Assembly: GCF_024298905.1 (NCBI RefSeq)
Contig: NZ_CP101154.1
Location: forward strand, 2,232,001-2,296,000
DNA: 64,000 nt
Origin: Natronomonas marina
Lineage (GTDB): Archaea > Halobacteriota > Halobacteria > Halobacteriales > Haloarculaceae
Direction of reading: 5' to 3'
The notes below the pieces were generated by a model. It made no database searches. It had not been told where the DNA came from and saw only the letters and a program-made list of their open reading frames with translations. Below are positions 35,038 to 44,724 of the stretch, one piece after another. Numbering within the stretch: the first letter of the stretch is position 1; every line of letters begins with the position of its first letter. The position numbers were made by a program, and so were the translations under genes.

Positions 35038-35231
35038 GAATCAACGTACCGAGTAGATATTCGACAAAGGAGGAACGCTGGAGGGTGACTGCCTGAAACG
35101 ACAGGACGCTACCGTCCCACGCAAAGAGAACCGGTTGACCATAGGTCACGGTGCAGTGAGGCTCCGGATACCCTTCCCGAAGTCGATTCTCGGTCAGCGT
35201 CCCCTGCGAGAACCCCTACGGAGACAAGACA

Positions 35232-36257
35232 ATGCGACAATATAGAAAAGTCAGCATCGACGAGCTAATCGAGGAGAATCGGAAAGACCCGCGGTACGAC
35301 ACGGACATGGACACCTACACCGTGGACGGCCTGACCGTTCAGGAGTACCTCGGCGGCGAGGGAATCCTGCCGATGGTCACACCGGGTTCCGGGCGGCAAT
35401 TCCCGGGCGTCGTTGGGTATTTCGACTGCAGCGAGATGCTTAACGAAGGAACGCCGAACGGCTGGACGACCGCGTTCATCTCTGACAATCACCGTGAGCA
35501 CTACCACCCCTCGGGCCCGGCGTTCATCGACCCGGTGCAGAACATCGAGGAGTGGTTCACCATCCGGAGTCACAGCGCAGCCTCCCGGAGACTGCCGCGG
35601 ACTTCCTGGCCACACGACGCGGATGCACCACGGGAAGACAGCGCATACTGGTCGCGTGATCTCCACACACCGGATTGGGCCCGGGAAGCGACCACTGACC
35701 CGATTGACCCGACAGACGTGCACGACCGGCAGGCAGGACTCACCGCGTTCGAGGATGCTACTCAAGCAGACGTCAACCCCGATGCGCTTGACCCCGAAGA
35801 CGCCCGCCTCGAAGACCTGCCCGCGTTCATCGATGCAGCCGAGCGCGACGACTGCCTCAACAAGTACGATCCAGCGAAGAACTCAGTCAAGTCCCAATGC
35901 GACCACTGCGGCGGCGAGGATCCGTGGCTGGTGCCACTGGAACGCGGTGTTCGTTCTGTCCGTGACGGTGGCATTACGGAAGGGAATCCGGATTATGACC
36001 ACTGTGAGCCAGAAGACGGCGACATCGAATCTTGCGCTTGCTGTAGGTGTCCCACATGCGGTGGGCAGAGTATCTCTCACCGAAAGACGCGGTCACCGTC
36101 TTACCGGTGTAACACGTGCAAATTGGAATTCGAGCATCCGATCGAATTTCCGAGCGAAGAAGGCGAACGCGCGCGCCTCTACTGGCGGTGCAAACACTGC
36201 CGGAAGCCGACCATGGCTCCGTTCCCGGGAATCCCGACGGCGCTTCTGGATGACTGA
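35232..36257 (+). CDS. Hypothetical protein with tandem zinc ribbons
   Basis: 341 aa. The N-terminal domain (residues 1-150: YRKVSIDELIEENRKDPRYD, PGVVGYFDCSEM, AFISDNHREHYHPSGPAFIDP) is unknown. The C-terminal third has several CxxC pairs (CDHC, CACC, CPTC, CNTC, CKHC), consistent with two or more zinc ribbons. Its opening MRQYRKVS resembles that of the 50-aa protein at 36499. No function can be assigned. Confidence 0.5.
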   Translation: MRQYRKVSIDELIEENRKDPRYDTDMDTYTVDGLTVQEYLGGEGILPMVTPGSGRQFPGVVGYFDCSEMLNEGTPNGWTTAFISDNHREHYHPSGPAFIDPVQNIEEWFTIRSHSAASRRLPRTSWPHDADAPREDSAYWSRDLHTPDWAREATTDPIDPTDVHDRQAGLTAFEDATQADVNPDALDPEDARLEDLPAFIDAAERDDCLNKYDPAKNSVKSQCDHCGGEDPWLVPLERGVRSVRDGGITEGNPDYDHCEPEDGDIESCACCRCPTCGGQSISHRKTRSPSYRCNTCKLEFEHPIEFPSEEGERARLYWRCKHCRKPTMAPFPGIPTALLDD

Positions 36258-36498
36258 TTTTGCCGCGCACTTTTTCCGGCGACAACACCACCCGTCTATA
36301 CACCGCAATCGATACCCACCTCGTTCCGTTCACTTCCGTCGGCACAGCTACGCCGCGCCAGCACTGCGCCCGCAGGCCAGAGGCCTGGCGCTGGCCGCCG
36401 GGAAGCGCACGCCCGTCGGCACCCGAGACGACGCGCTGAATCCGGCGGGTAAATCCCGCTCCAACCCCACTACAAATCCACCTATTAGATAGACCATT

Positions 36499-36651
36499 AT
36501 GGGACAATATCGACGTTTTTCCGAGGTTGATTTCGATTCTCCACGGAACCAGAGGTGGCAAGAAGCTCGGAAACGCTCGGAGAATCAGTACGTTATATTC
36601 TCCGATTTCCCACAGCTTGCAGCCGAAGGTGTGGGAGTGGCGCGGCAGTAA
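36499..36651 (+). CDS. 50-aa protein resembling the start of the 35232 gene
   Basis: ATG 36499 to TAA 36651. It opens MGQYRRFSEVDF, similar to MRQYRKVSIDEL of the zinc-ribbon gene, and then diverges. It could be a truncated relative. The spacing of 241 bp to the zinc-ribbon gene holds no other gene. Reality is uncertain. Confidence 0.35.
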   Translation: MGQYRRFSEVDFDSPRNQRWQEARKRSENQYVIFSDFPQLAAEGVGVARQ

Positions 36652-36944
36652 CAATCTCATCGTGGTCGGTGTCCGGATCCGATATTTTCGAATGGGTCTG
36701 TCTCCACTCAGTGGTGACTTGCGAGTATTTGACAGTCGTCATCAGTGTCCGATTTCGTAACAGATCCGCTTGTGAAATGTTCGGTACGGTTTGGATTTCG
36801 GGTTCACTATAGAGGAGAATGATCTTTACAGAACATACCAAGGAATGTGGCTGAGTCGGCAAATTCGAAGTATTCGCGGATAAAATAGTCACTGTACGAC
36901 GAGGGTTTTTAAGTACCTGTATAATATTCCGCTTTGTCTCAAAA

Positions 36945-38052
36945 ATGCACAGGGATAGACTCGAACCAATCACTCCAGAGGAAGCCGAAGAGATGTACCT
37001 GGACGAGCGCAAGGAAGACGCCAGGTATGCCACAATTCAGACAATCAAGGACGGGGTCGGGCTCTTCGTTGAGTGGACTAATGAATCAGGTATCGACAAT
37101 ATGAATAATATTCGGGGGCGGGAATTGCGCCGATTCAAGAACTGGTGTCAGGATACGTCCGATAATAGCACGGTTAGTCTTAATGGAATTATGAGCGTCT
37201 TGCGGCGGTTTCTCGTCTTCTGTGTCGAGATCGAGGCGGTCTACTCTGACGTTCCGAACAAAACCCCTGTTCCAAACGTGCCTGATGATGAGGGTGTTTC
37301 CAATGACAAACCGAGCGACGAGGAAGTCAACGCAGCACTTGACTTTCTCGAAGCGCATGAACCGTGCTCGCGTCGCCATGTTGAGTTTCGGCTCATCAAA
37401 GAACTCGGGAACCGGGTCGGCGCTGTTCGCGCGATTGACAAGGATGACGTGATCGACAAGGATGATGAAGAAGGTCCTGCGATTCGACTTCGGCATCGTC
37501 CGGAGAAGGAGTTCGAAAATGAAAGAGGGACGCCGCTCAAAAACGGGACAGATGGACAGCGACATCAGAACATCTCACGGGAGCTGGCGGACCTCATCAA
37601 GCGGTACGTGAACAGCCCTCAGCGCCCCGATGTAGAAGACAAGTTTGGAAGAGAACCACTATTGACGACAGAAAACGGCCGTCCCGAAATAACGACGATC
37701 CGGCGAGACCTGTACAAACTCACCCGTCCCTGCGAATACACGGGTGAGTGCCCACACGATCGTGAGATCGCGTCGTGTACGGCGACGATCAGTCGACACG
37801 CATCCGAGTGTCCGTCGAGCCATAGTCCCCATCCGCTTCGACGGTGGTCGATAGAACACCAGATCGAGAGTGGGGTGTCCAAGGAGCTGCTCACCGATCG
37901 GGTGGATGTCTCGGTTCCGGTACTGAACGAACACTACGACACGCGAACTGAGGAGCGAAGGCGGGAGCACCGGTTAGAAGTGCTGGAGAAAATCTTCGAC
38001 GGCTACGGTGATCCTGAGGCAACGATAGATGCCGGTGTCCTTGTCAATATGT
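36945..38052 (+). pseudogene. Tyrosine recombinase gene, 5' part, cut by ISH8-type element
   Basis: Encodes the catalytic part of a haloarchaeal integrase: TNESGIDNMNNIRGRELRRF (core-binding), LGNRVGAVRAID (Arg), HPLRRWSIEHQ (HxxR) and VLNEHYDTRTEE (Tyr). The frame is interrupted at 38053 by the IS. Reading through into the IS gives a few extra codons (NMSFVLV) and a stop at 38067-38069. The downstream part 39505-39884 continues the same frame. The first 1108 nt plus 380 nt sum to a 496-codon frame including stop, so the native protein would be 495 aa. The catalytic residues are all in the 5' part, so a truncated enzyme could still act. Confidence 0.8.
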
Positions 38053-39494
38053 CATTCGTTCTAGTTTAGGGGCGGTCAAAGCCGAACTCACCCCGTTCAA
38101 CCTGCTCACGTAACCGATTTCTGTGTGGATTTGGATTTCGTGATGCCCACAGCAACAGCTCGTCCAAATCCGGCAGTTCGTAGCCCAACTCAACCATGAG
38201 ATACAGCTGGATCAGATGAGCGTGGCGTTCGACGGCTAGCGAACAGCGACGACGAGGGAGCCGCGACGCCGACTCGTCGGCGTCTGCGGCGGCTTCGACC
38301 TCACGCTGTCTTGCCTCAATCGACCGTAACTCATCCACGATCACACGACTCATCAACAACGAAATCGCCGCCATGATGATCAGTGCCTCGATGATGTAGG
38401 CGTCGGTCGTGTTGATCTCGTCCAAGCCGAACCGCGATTTCAATTCCTTGAACAGCAGTTCGACCTCCCAGCGCGCCCGATAGAGCTGCGCGATATCGGG
38501 CGCGCTGTACTCCTCACGCGCTAGATTCGTTAGATACAGATGGTACTCTTCGCTCTCCTCGTTGCGCAGCCCGACCAGTCGAAACGTCCGGGTCGCGCTG
38601 GCGCCCGACCCTCGCTTGCGCTCGAACGAGAGCGTGATGCGGACGTCGATTTCCTGTCGCTGCAGGTCGTCGAGGACGGCCTGCAGCGACTCTCCTTCCA
38701 GCGGAATGCTGTTGCCTCGCCACGTTCGCAGTTCCTCGACGATCTCGAAGTTTGCGTTGTCCTTGACTCGGGAGACGAACCAGCCGCCGTTCTGGTCGAT
38801 TCGGTCGAACAACCAGAAGTCGTAGAAGCCTAAATCAAGCAGGATGAGGGCGTCAGCTACCCACTCGCCGGTGGGTAGCTGACTCCGTTCATGAGTAGTG
38901 CCGTCAGTTGTGCGGAACCGTGTTGGAAGACCTGTCGAGAGTGACTCCGTGAGGTGGAGTTTCAGTTCAGCTTGGTCTTCGCCAGTTGCTGCGTAGATAT
39001 CAGCGGCGTCTTGGTACAGCGAAACGATAGTTGCGTCGGCGATGAGGACGTCTCGAAATCGTTCGAGACGTCCGTTCAACTCGGTTCGTCCGGTATCGAG
39101 ATTCTCGATGGCGTCATCGAGAATCTCTCGAAGGAGTGCAACGAAGCCCGGTTCGAACCAGTCGTGGAATGCCGCGTAAGAGAGTTCGTCGCAGTCAGCC
39201 ATCTCGACGTAGCGGTCGAGAAATGCTTGCAGGGAGCGGTCTGAGCCAGCGGCGAAGCCAAACGAGAGCGTGTAAAACAGCGCAACGATGTCGAACTTCC
39301 GCTCACGCTCAACGAGATTCGTTGCGCGAGCGCGCTCGCGCAACTCATCAGAGGGAAACGCTCTTTGAATTCGGTCAACAACTACCGAGTCCGGTGGAGA
39401 GTACACACTTCCCACCGGGTTCCTCAACCGGGTAGTTGCGACGATATCTAATCAACAGATAGCAACAGGATTCTCCACTAAACTAGAACGGATG
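38053..39494 (-). mobile_element. IS4-family (ISH8 group) insertion sequence, 1442 bp
   Basis: Ends are CATTCGTTCTAGTTTAG (left) and CATCCGTTCTAGTTTAG read from the right end, one mismatch in 17 bp. The flanking 10-bp direct repeat GTCAATATGT is at 38043-38052 and 39495-39504. Length, end sequence and 10-bp duplication match the ISH8 group. It carries one transposase gene on the minus strand. Intact ends suggest that it may still be mobile. Confidence 0.9.
38066..39427 (-). CDS. IS4-family transposase (ISH8 group)
   Basis: 453 aa, DDE fold. VLIADATIVSLYQ holds the first aspartate and ALILLDLGFYDFWLFDRI the second. YRARWEVELLFKELK gives the Y-R-E-K signature of IS4 transposases. Full length, without frameshift. 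Confidence 0.9.
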   Translation of the reverse strand: MRNPVGSVYSPPDSVVVDRIQRAFPSDELRERARATNLVERERKFDIVALFYTLSFGFAAGSDRSLQAFLDRYVEMADCDELSYAAFHDWFEPGFVALLREILDDAIENLDTGRTELNGRLERFRDVLIADATIVSLYQDAADIYAATGEDQAELKLHLTESLSTGLPTRFRTTDGTTHERSQLPTGEWVADALILLDLGFYDFWLFDRIDQNGGWFVSRVKDNANFEIVEELRTWRGNSIPLEGESLQAVLDDLQRQEIDVRITLSFERKRGSGASATRTFRLVGLRNEESEEYHLYLTNLAREEYSAPDIAQLYRARWEVELLFKELKSRFGLDEINTTDAYIIEALIIMAAISLLMSRVIVDELRSIEARQREVEAAADADESASRLPRRRCSLAVERHAHLIQLYLMVELGYELPDLDELLLWASRNPNPHRNRLREQVERGEFGFDRP

Positions 39495-39504
39495 GTCAAT
39501 ATGT

Positions 39505-39884
39505 TCATCAACAGTGACGGGACAGTCGATACGGAGGCGCTCATGGAATTCAATAGAACTGATGAATCGACATCCGGAGACGACGTGATAGTGCCTGAAG
39601 ACGACGAATCAATGGCTGAGGAACAGTTGACGTTCGACGAACTCCCCGACGACACAACGGGCGTACTGCATCCAGGAGCCGTATTTGTCATCGGTGGATT
39701 CGCTGTCGGGCGGTTGCTGGTGAATCGTCTTCGACGAGAGCTCGAAAACTTAGCGTCCCGACCAGGTGCATCCCTCCATCCAAACAGAGAACGAATGGCC
39801 AGAGGCGCAGTTGCCTACTCGTTGTTCGTCGGCATGGTTTCACTCAACCTATTCAGTCTAAGTCTTCTTCCCGGGGCCGTTTAG
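39505..39884 (+). pseudogene. 3' part of the IS-split recombinase, with two membrane segments
   Basis: Continues the recombinase frame after the second copy of the target duplication. The encoded tail is acidic (EFNRTDESTSGDDVIVPEDDES), followed by hydrophobic GAVFVIGGFAVGRLLV and SLFVGMVSLNLFSLSLLPGA, both likely membrane segments. An ATG at 39492 lets the piece be read as an independent 130-aa protein, which may be how it would be annotated alone. Confidence 0.75.
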
Positions 39885-39951
39885 TTGAAACTAGAGGCAG
39901 TAGTTTGTTACTCGAAAAAATCGGCAGGGGGTTCGCTAACTGGCTATCCCC

Positions 39952-40950
39952 TCAGATCTCATCGAGGTAGCCGCGGCGTTGTTCCAGTTTCACCTCCGCG
40001 GATCGTTTGTCGTAGTGCTTGTCGAGTACTTTCCGACTCACATTCATACGATCACTGACAACTTCGATCGGCACGTCTTCCGTGAGGAAGTGCGTGATAC
40101 TCCCACGACGAATGGCGTGCGGGCTAACTGCTTCGGGACACTTCCTCTCGATGCCCTGGTTGCAGTCAGGACACGGGTCGTCAAGATAGCACGGCGCGGT
40201 GATCTTGTTGATTTTTCGACGGATCGTTCCTCGGCACATCCGTCCGTGCTCTGTTGTCAGCAGAGGCTTCCTGCCGTACTCGTCGGTGACGTCGTACCGG
40301 AACGTATCGACGTGGTCTTTGAGTAGCTCTGTCACTTCGGCAGACATCGCTACGAATCGTTCGCCGCTCTTTCCGTTTTTCAACGTCGTACCTTGATCAG
40401 GTCGATGGACGAGTTCGACGCGTTTCTCGTCGAAGTCTACATCGGTCAGATCGACCGAGTAGGCAGCTCCCATGCGCATTCCGGTTTCCCAAAGGAATGC
40501 GAGTAGGACGTGGTGCATTGAGGCGTACTCGTACCGCGAGAGGTGCGCGAGAAGCTTCTCTGCTCGCTCCGCCTCAAGGATTTTTTCGCTACTCTGTTGG
40601 CTACGCCGGACGCGCGGAATCATCAACTTCGAATAGAGGTTCTCCGGAACCGCCTCTACCGAGCCGGCCCACTTGAGAAAGACGCGGAAGCCCGACATCA
40701 TATTCTTCATCGTGAGCGCGTTGACGTCATCGTCGTCAGCCAGCCAGAGCCGGTACCGCTGGATGTCCCGGCCCGACAGGTCGTTCAGGTTGTCAATATC
40801 CTCCTCGTCACACCACTCCAGGAAGTGTTTCATCCGGTAGCGGTGATTCTGGACGGTCGAGTCTGTACAGTCTGTTGCCTTGTGTTCGAGGAACAGCTTG
40901 GTCCCCGTCTCGGGATCAAGCGGTTCGAGATCGTCTTTGTCCGTGGTCAT
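39952..40950 (-). CDS. Tyrosine recombinase/integrase near the island boundary
   Basis: 332 aa from the ATG at 40950; an upstream ATG at 41043 would add 31 residues. Core-binding part: STVQNHRYRMKHFLEWCDEEDIDNL. Catalytic domain: WETGMRMGAAYSVDL (Arg), PHAIRRGSITHFLTED (HxxR) and VLDKHYDKRSAE (Tyr). A zinc-like cluster CYLDDPCPDC/CPEA is inserted, as in many haloarchaeal integrases. It lies 80 bp from tRNA-end-like repeats at 41029 and 41166. This makes it the likely integrase of the island. Confidence 0.85.
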   Translation of the reverse strand: MTTDKDDLEPLDPETGTKLFLEHKATDCTDSTVQNHRYRMKHFLEWCDEEDIDNLNDLSGRDIQRYRLWLADDDDVNALTMKNMMSGFRVFLKWAGSVEAVPENLYSKLMIPRVRRSQQSSEKILEAERAEKLLAHLSRYEYASMHHVLLAFLWETGMRMGAAYSVDLTDVDFDEKRVELVHRPDQGTTLKNGKSGERFVAMSAEVTELLKDHVDTFRYDVTDEYGRKPLLTTEHGRMCRGTIRRKINKITAPCYLDDPCPDCNQGIERKCPEAVSPHAIRRGSITHFLTEDVPIEVVSDRMNVSRKVLDKHYDKRSAEVKLEQRRGYLDEI

Positions 40951-41028
40951 CGTTGTCACGGACCGCCTGTAGAAGGGCGCTCTACCGCGTGAACGGCGGC
41001 GAAGGGTCAGTACGTACCTCGCGCTTAG

Positions 41029-41179
41029 TCCGCCCCGACCCATTTCCGTGCCGCAACGCGACGAGCGTAGCGAGGAGCCTTCGGCACGGAAATCGTCCGA
41101 AGGATTCGAACCCGGGAAGTCGCAGCGCCGAGCGAAGTGAGGCGACCGTCTTCCTTCGGTTCGAATCCGCCCCGACCCA
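41029..41179. repeat. tRNA-3'-end-like attachment repeats
   Basis: TCCGCCCCGACCCA occurs at 41029-41042 and at 41166-41179. The second copy extends to GGTTCGAATCC (from 41158), the T-loop plus acceptor end of a tRNA-like sequence. GGATTCGAACCC (41102-41113) is another T-loop-like piece in reverse. A perfect 12-bp inverted repeat ATTTCCGTGCCG/CGGCACGGAAAT sits at 41042-41053 and 41082-41093. No complete tRNA gene is present. This looks like one or several scars of integration at a tRNA gene. Confidence 0.6.
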
Positions 41180-41360
41180 CTTCTCGAACGGAGCGTAGCG
41201 GAGTGAGAGACCAGCAGGGCGCTGTACGCCGAGCAGCCGCCGGTATTATCTAGAATATCGGCTATCCATCCCCGTCCCGGTGGTCGTTTGGTATTCTATG
41301 ACAGTGGCCTTTGGACAGTTTTGTCAGGAAATACTTTCCGTTCCACACGTCGGATGAGGT

Positions 41361-43688
41361 ATGTCGTTCGACAGACGTTCGGTACTGAAGGCAACGGGTG
41401 CGGCACTCGGTGGGAAGCTGTTCTCGACGACGGGTGCTGCCGCCGGCAGACGAATCGACGACGCGTTCGATCTCTCCAGCGAGGAGTTACAGGAGGCGCT
41501 CGTGGTGCTGGAACCCGGCGCGGACTACAGCCTCCTCGACCGGTACGAGACGCCGATGGGCACCTTCGAGATGGAGGCGCTGGACATCGTCTACACGAAG
41601 GCGACCGGGCCGGAACTGGAGCGCATCGCGGGCCACAACAGGGTCCAGTACGTCCAGTACAACCACGAACTGGAGTACGACAACGGCGACGCCCAGATAG
41701 CGACGAAGTCGGGGGTCGTCCAGGACGGTCTCGGCTACACCGGCCGAGGGGTCCATGTGGCGGTCATCGACAGCGGACTCGACGCGTATCATCCGGACCT
41801 GGCGCCGCGGCTGAGCCACCACTTCCAGTTCGTCAACCCGCTCCAGGAGGGCGTCGCCTACGTCGATGCGGCGTACGCCGACACCGACGACATCGGCCAC
41901 GGTACCCACTGTGCCGGCACCGTCGCCGGCGAGGGCAACGTCGACAGCAGCCACGAGGGGATGGCCCCCGACGCCGACCTGACCGTCTACTCGCAGGGCG
42001 TCGGCATCTTCGTCCTCTCGTCGGTCGCGGCGTTCGACCACCTGCTGACGGAACTGCACCCGGAGGACCCGGTGCAGATCACGTCGAACTCCTACGGTAG
42101 CGCCGGCGGCAACGACTTCAACCCCTCCGGCGGCTGGGAACGGGCGACCTGGCGCGCCTTCGAGGAGGGCATCCTCAGCGTCGGGTCGGCGGGCAACTCC
42201 GGGCCGGGCACGAACACGCTCGGCGGTTCCAAGACCGGACCGCACACCCTCTCGGTGGCGGCCAGCCACGACGGCCAGGGCCAGGACGTCCACGACACCA
42301 AGGCACCGACCGACTTCTCCTCGCGGGGCCGGAAGGGAAATTACGACGACGGCGAGGGCGCCCGCTGGGACGAGTTCCCCGACGGGGAGGGCGGCTTCAC
42401 CGCCGAGGACCGCGAGACGGGACTCAGGAACCTGCGTGCGCTCAACTCCGATGCCGCAGGGGACCGCGAGACGGTCAACACGTTCGAGGAGACCGTCACG
42501 GTCGGGCCGGGCGCGGACGCCAGCGTCGCCGGCGGGCCGTCCGTCGGTAGCTCGTCGTTCGTCGAGTACGTGCCGGCCGACGGTGCGGCGAACGTCCGGG
42601 CGACGCTGAGCTGGCCCGACGGCACCCAGGACATCGACCTCTACATCCACGAGGGTGCCGAGGACGGCCCGGTGCTCGCCAGTTCCACGAACGGCCAGAC
42701 GACCTCGCCGAGTCCCGGCGGCGGCGAACTCGAGGTTATCGCGACGGACATCGACCCCGACAAGACCTACTACTTCGAGGTCGACCCGTGGACGGCCGTC
42801 CAGGCGCAGTGTACCCTCTCCGTGGAGGAGCGTGGTCCGCCGCCGGAGGTCGACCTGCCGGGCGACCCGGAGGGTCCGCTGGGGGTCTATCGGCCCGGCG
42901 TCATCGCGCCCGGTCACGCGGTCATCTCGACGCAGGGCGCCTCCGCGCTGAAGGCACTCGACGAGGAGGGCCCAACCTCGACGAGAACTGGTCCGCTGTA
43001 CACCGCACTTTCCGGTACGTCGATGTCCTGTCCGGTCGTCGCCGGAGTCTGTGCCCAGGTGATGGAGGCCTGGTACACGAACAACGGCGAGGAGTACCCC
43101 TCCCCGGAGCAGGTTATCCGCATCGTGGAGGGCACCGCCGAGGAGAACGCGGCGGACGCCTACAACCCCTACAACGCCGGTGCGGGCTTCGTCAACGCCC
43201 GCAGCGCGGTCGAGACGGCCATCGAGGGCGGGGTCCCCGACTACACCGACGTGACGCTCCCGGCAGCCGACGTCGACGAGGGCGGCGACGACGTGCCCTC
43301 GGCGCCGGACCTCACCGCCTCGGGCTCCCGGACCGACGACGGGACCGTCTTCACCGGCGGCCAGACCAACCGGGTCGACATCACCGTCTCGGAGACCTCC
43401 GAGCCGGTCGTCGTCACCGACGCCGTTCCGGACGGCTGGACCGTCGACACCCGTTACGGCGACGCCGAGTCCGTCGAGGACGGGACGGTCGTCCTCGGCA
43501 CCGTCGACCCCAGCGAGGTCGAAGGCGATGCCACCGTCACGAAGACGTACTTCGTCGAGGCACCCTCCGGGCCGCAGGCGACGAACAGCTACAGTTTCGG
43601 CCCGGCGACGGCCACGGTCGTCGACGCGGACGTGAGCGTCCAGATAGCCGGCACCGACTCGAACTACGTCGTCGGTCCGAGTACGTGA
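41361..43688 (+). CDS. Secreted subtilisin-like serine protease (halolysin type)
   Basis: 775 aa. The Tat signal RRSVLK is at residues 5-10, followed by a hydrophobic stretch to about 28. The S8 catalytic triad is intact: D137 (AVIDSGLD), H180 (GHGTHCAG) and S554 (SGTSMSCP). A long insertion between H180 and S554 holds a pre-peptidase-C-like beta domain (DIDLYIHEG near 420). A C-terminal beta domain follows (VDITVSETSEPVVVTD). It is exported in folded form. The gene is monocistronic at the start of the GC-rich core. Typical halolysins are shorter, about 400-530 residues. Confidence 0.9.
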   Translation: MSFDRRSVLKATGAALGGKLFSTTGAAAGRRIDDAFDLSSEELQEALVVLEPGADYSLLDRYETPMGTFEMEALDIVYTKATGPELERIAGHNRVQYVQYNHELEYDNGDAQIATKSGVVQDGLGYTGRGVHVAVIDSGLDAYHPDLAPRLSHHFQFVNPLQEGVAYVDAAYADTDDIGHGTHCAGTVAGEGNVDSSHEGMAPDADLTVYSQGVGIFVLSSVAAFDHLLTELHPEDPVQITSNSYGSAGGNDFNPSGGWERATWRAFEEGILSVGSAGNSGPGTNTLGGSKTGPHTLSVAASHDGQGQDVHDTKAPTDFSSRGRKGNYDDGEGARWDEFPDGEGGFTAEDRETGLRNLRALNSDAAGDRETVNTFEETVTVGPGADASVAGGPSVGSSSFVEYVPADGAANVRATLSWPDGTQDIDLYIHEGAEDGPVLASSTNGQTTSPSPGGGELEVIATDIDPDKTYYFEVDPWTAVQAQCTLSVEERGPPPEVDLPGDPEGPLGVYRPGVIAPGHAVISTQGASALKALDEEGPTSTRTGPLYTALSGTSMSCPVVAGVCAQVMEAWYTNNGEEYPSPEQVIRIVEGTAEENAADAYNPYNAGAGFVNARSAVETAIEGGVPDYTDVTLPAADVDEGGDDVPSAPDLTASGSRTDDGTVFTGGQTNRVDITVSETSEPVVVTDAVPDGWTVDTRYGDAESVEDGTVVLGTVDPSEVEGDATVTKTYFVEAPSGPQATNSYSFGPATATVVDADVSVQIAGTDSNYVVGPST

Positions 43689-43770
43689 CCGGGCCGTAGC
43701 CGCTCGGCCGAAAGACCGGCCGGGAACCGAGTCGCTTACCCCGACCGCGGCCGTTCCTCCGGGCACGAGC

Positions 43771-44358
43771 ATGCGATCCCAGGCGGAAGCGGTCCTCCGG
43801 GAGGACCCGGTGATGGCGGAGCTACTCGAACGGCACGACCCCTACACCGAACGGGATCGCGAGCCCTTCGAACGGCTCTGCGTCTCGATCATCAACCAGC
43901 AGCTCTCGACGGAAAGCGCCGCGGCCGTCCGCGAGCGGGCCTTCGAGACGCTCGGAGAGGTGACGCCGGAGCGGGTGCTGTCGGCCGACGAGGCGGCGCT
44001 CCGGGACGCCGGGCTCTCGGCGTCGAAGGTGGAGTACCTGCACAACGCCGCGAGCGCGTTCCAGCGGGACGATCTGACGCCGGCGGGACTGGCCGACGAC
44101 TCGGACGATGCGGTCGTCGACCGACTCACCGAGATCAAGGGCATCGGCACCTGGACCGCCGAGATGTACCTCATCTTCGTGCTCGAGCGGCCGGACGTGC
44201 TGCCGCTGGGCGACCTCGCGGTTCGCCGCGGCATCGAGCAACTGTACGCCGACGGCGGGGAGATGACCCGCGCCGAGATGCGCGAGGCCGCCGAAGCCTG
44301 GCGTCCATACCGGAGCCACGGGACGCGGTACGTCTGGGCCGCCTACGAGTCGGAGTGA
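43771..44358 (+). CDS. DNA-3-methyladenine glycosylase (HhH-GPD, AlkA-like)
   Basis: 195 aa. HhH motif IKGIGTWTAEMYL near residue 132, with catalytic Asp in PLGDLAVRRG. SIINQQLS near residue 40 is the usual N-terminal signature. It excises alkylated bases in base-excision repair. The size fits the short archaeal AlkA/MagIII type. It stands alone on the plus strand 82 bp after the protease gene. Confidence 0.85.
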   Translation: MRSQAEAVLREDPVMAELLERHDPYTERDREPFERLCVSIINQQLSTESAAAVRERAFETLGEVTPERVLSADEAALRDAGLSASKVEYLHNAASAFQRDDLTPAGLADDSDDAVVDRLTEIKGIGTWTAEMYLIFVLERPDVLPLGDLAVRRGIEQLYADGGEMTRAEMREAAEAWRPYRSHGTRYVWAAYESE

Positions 44359-44724
44359 CCTCGCGTCCGACGCGGACGTCGGCACGACAACCGGAGATAT
44401 TTTCCCTCTCCTGGGACGGTCGATTCGTCACGACACCCGCATCGTCGGTTGGTTCGGTCCGATCCGTGCGTTACCAGTTATTCGGACGCTCGATACTCGT
44501 CCGAGACCGCCCGAGAGACTCTCAAAGGACCGATTTCGGACGCTCGGATTGTTTCCTGCCGAGAGGCACGTCCGACAAAGCGGCAATATACGACGAGTGA
44601 GAGGATCGCTGGCAGGCCTGACCGCAACGGGTAGACTCTATTTTCGGTTGTACGTCCTTGTCACAATGATTGTTATCGACTACCGCAGACGTTCGGGACG
44701 TGAGGGAACGCCGGAGTGGTCACC
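44359..44724. other. 366-bp gap before nirA
   Basis: No gene is convincing. Short frames occur on the plus strand without domains. AT-rich patches such as CTATTTTCGG (around 44637) and ATGATTGTTATC (around 44666) could belong to the nitrite reductase promoter. GGAG (44713-44716) precedes the GTG at 44725. Confidence 0.3.

Noticed and set aside
41029-41179. Complete tRNA gene
   Set aside because: Only T-loop and acceptor-like pieces are present; no D-arm or anticodon arm can be paired.
41487-43772. Very long minus-strand frame opposite the protease gene
   Set aside because: Antisense of a high-GC gene with intact subtilase triad; typical codon-bias shadow.
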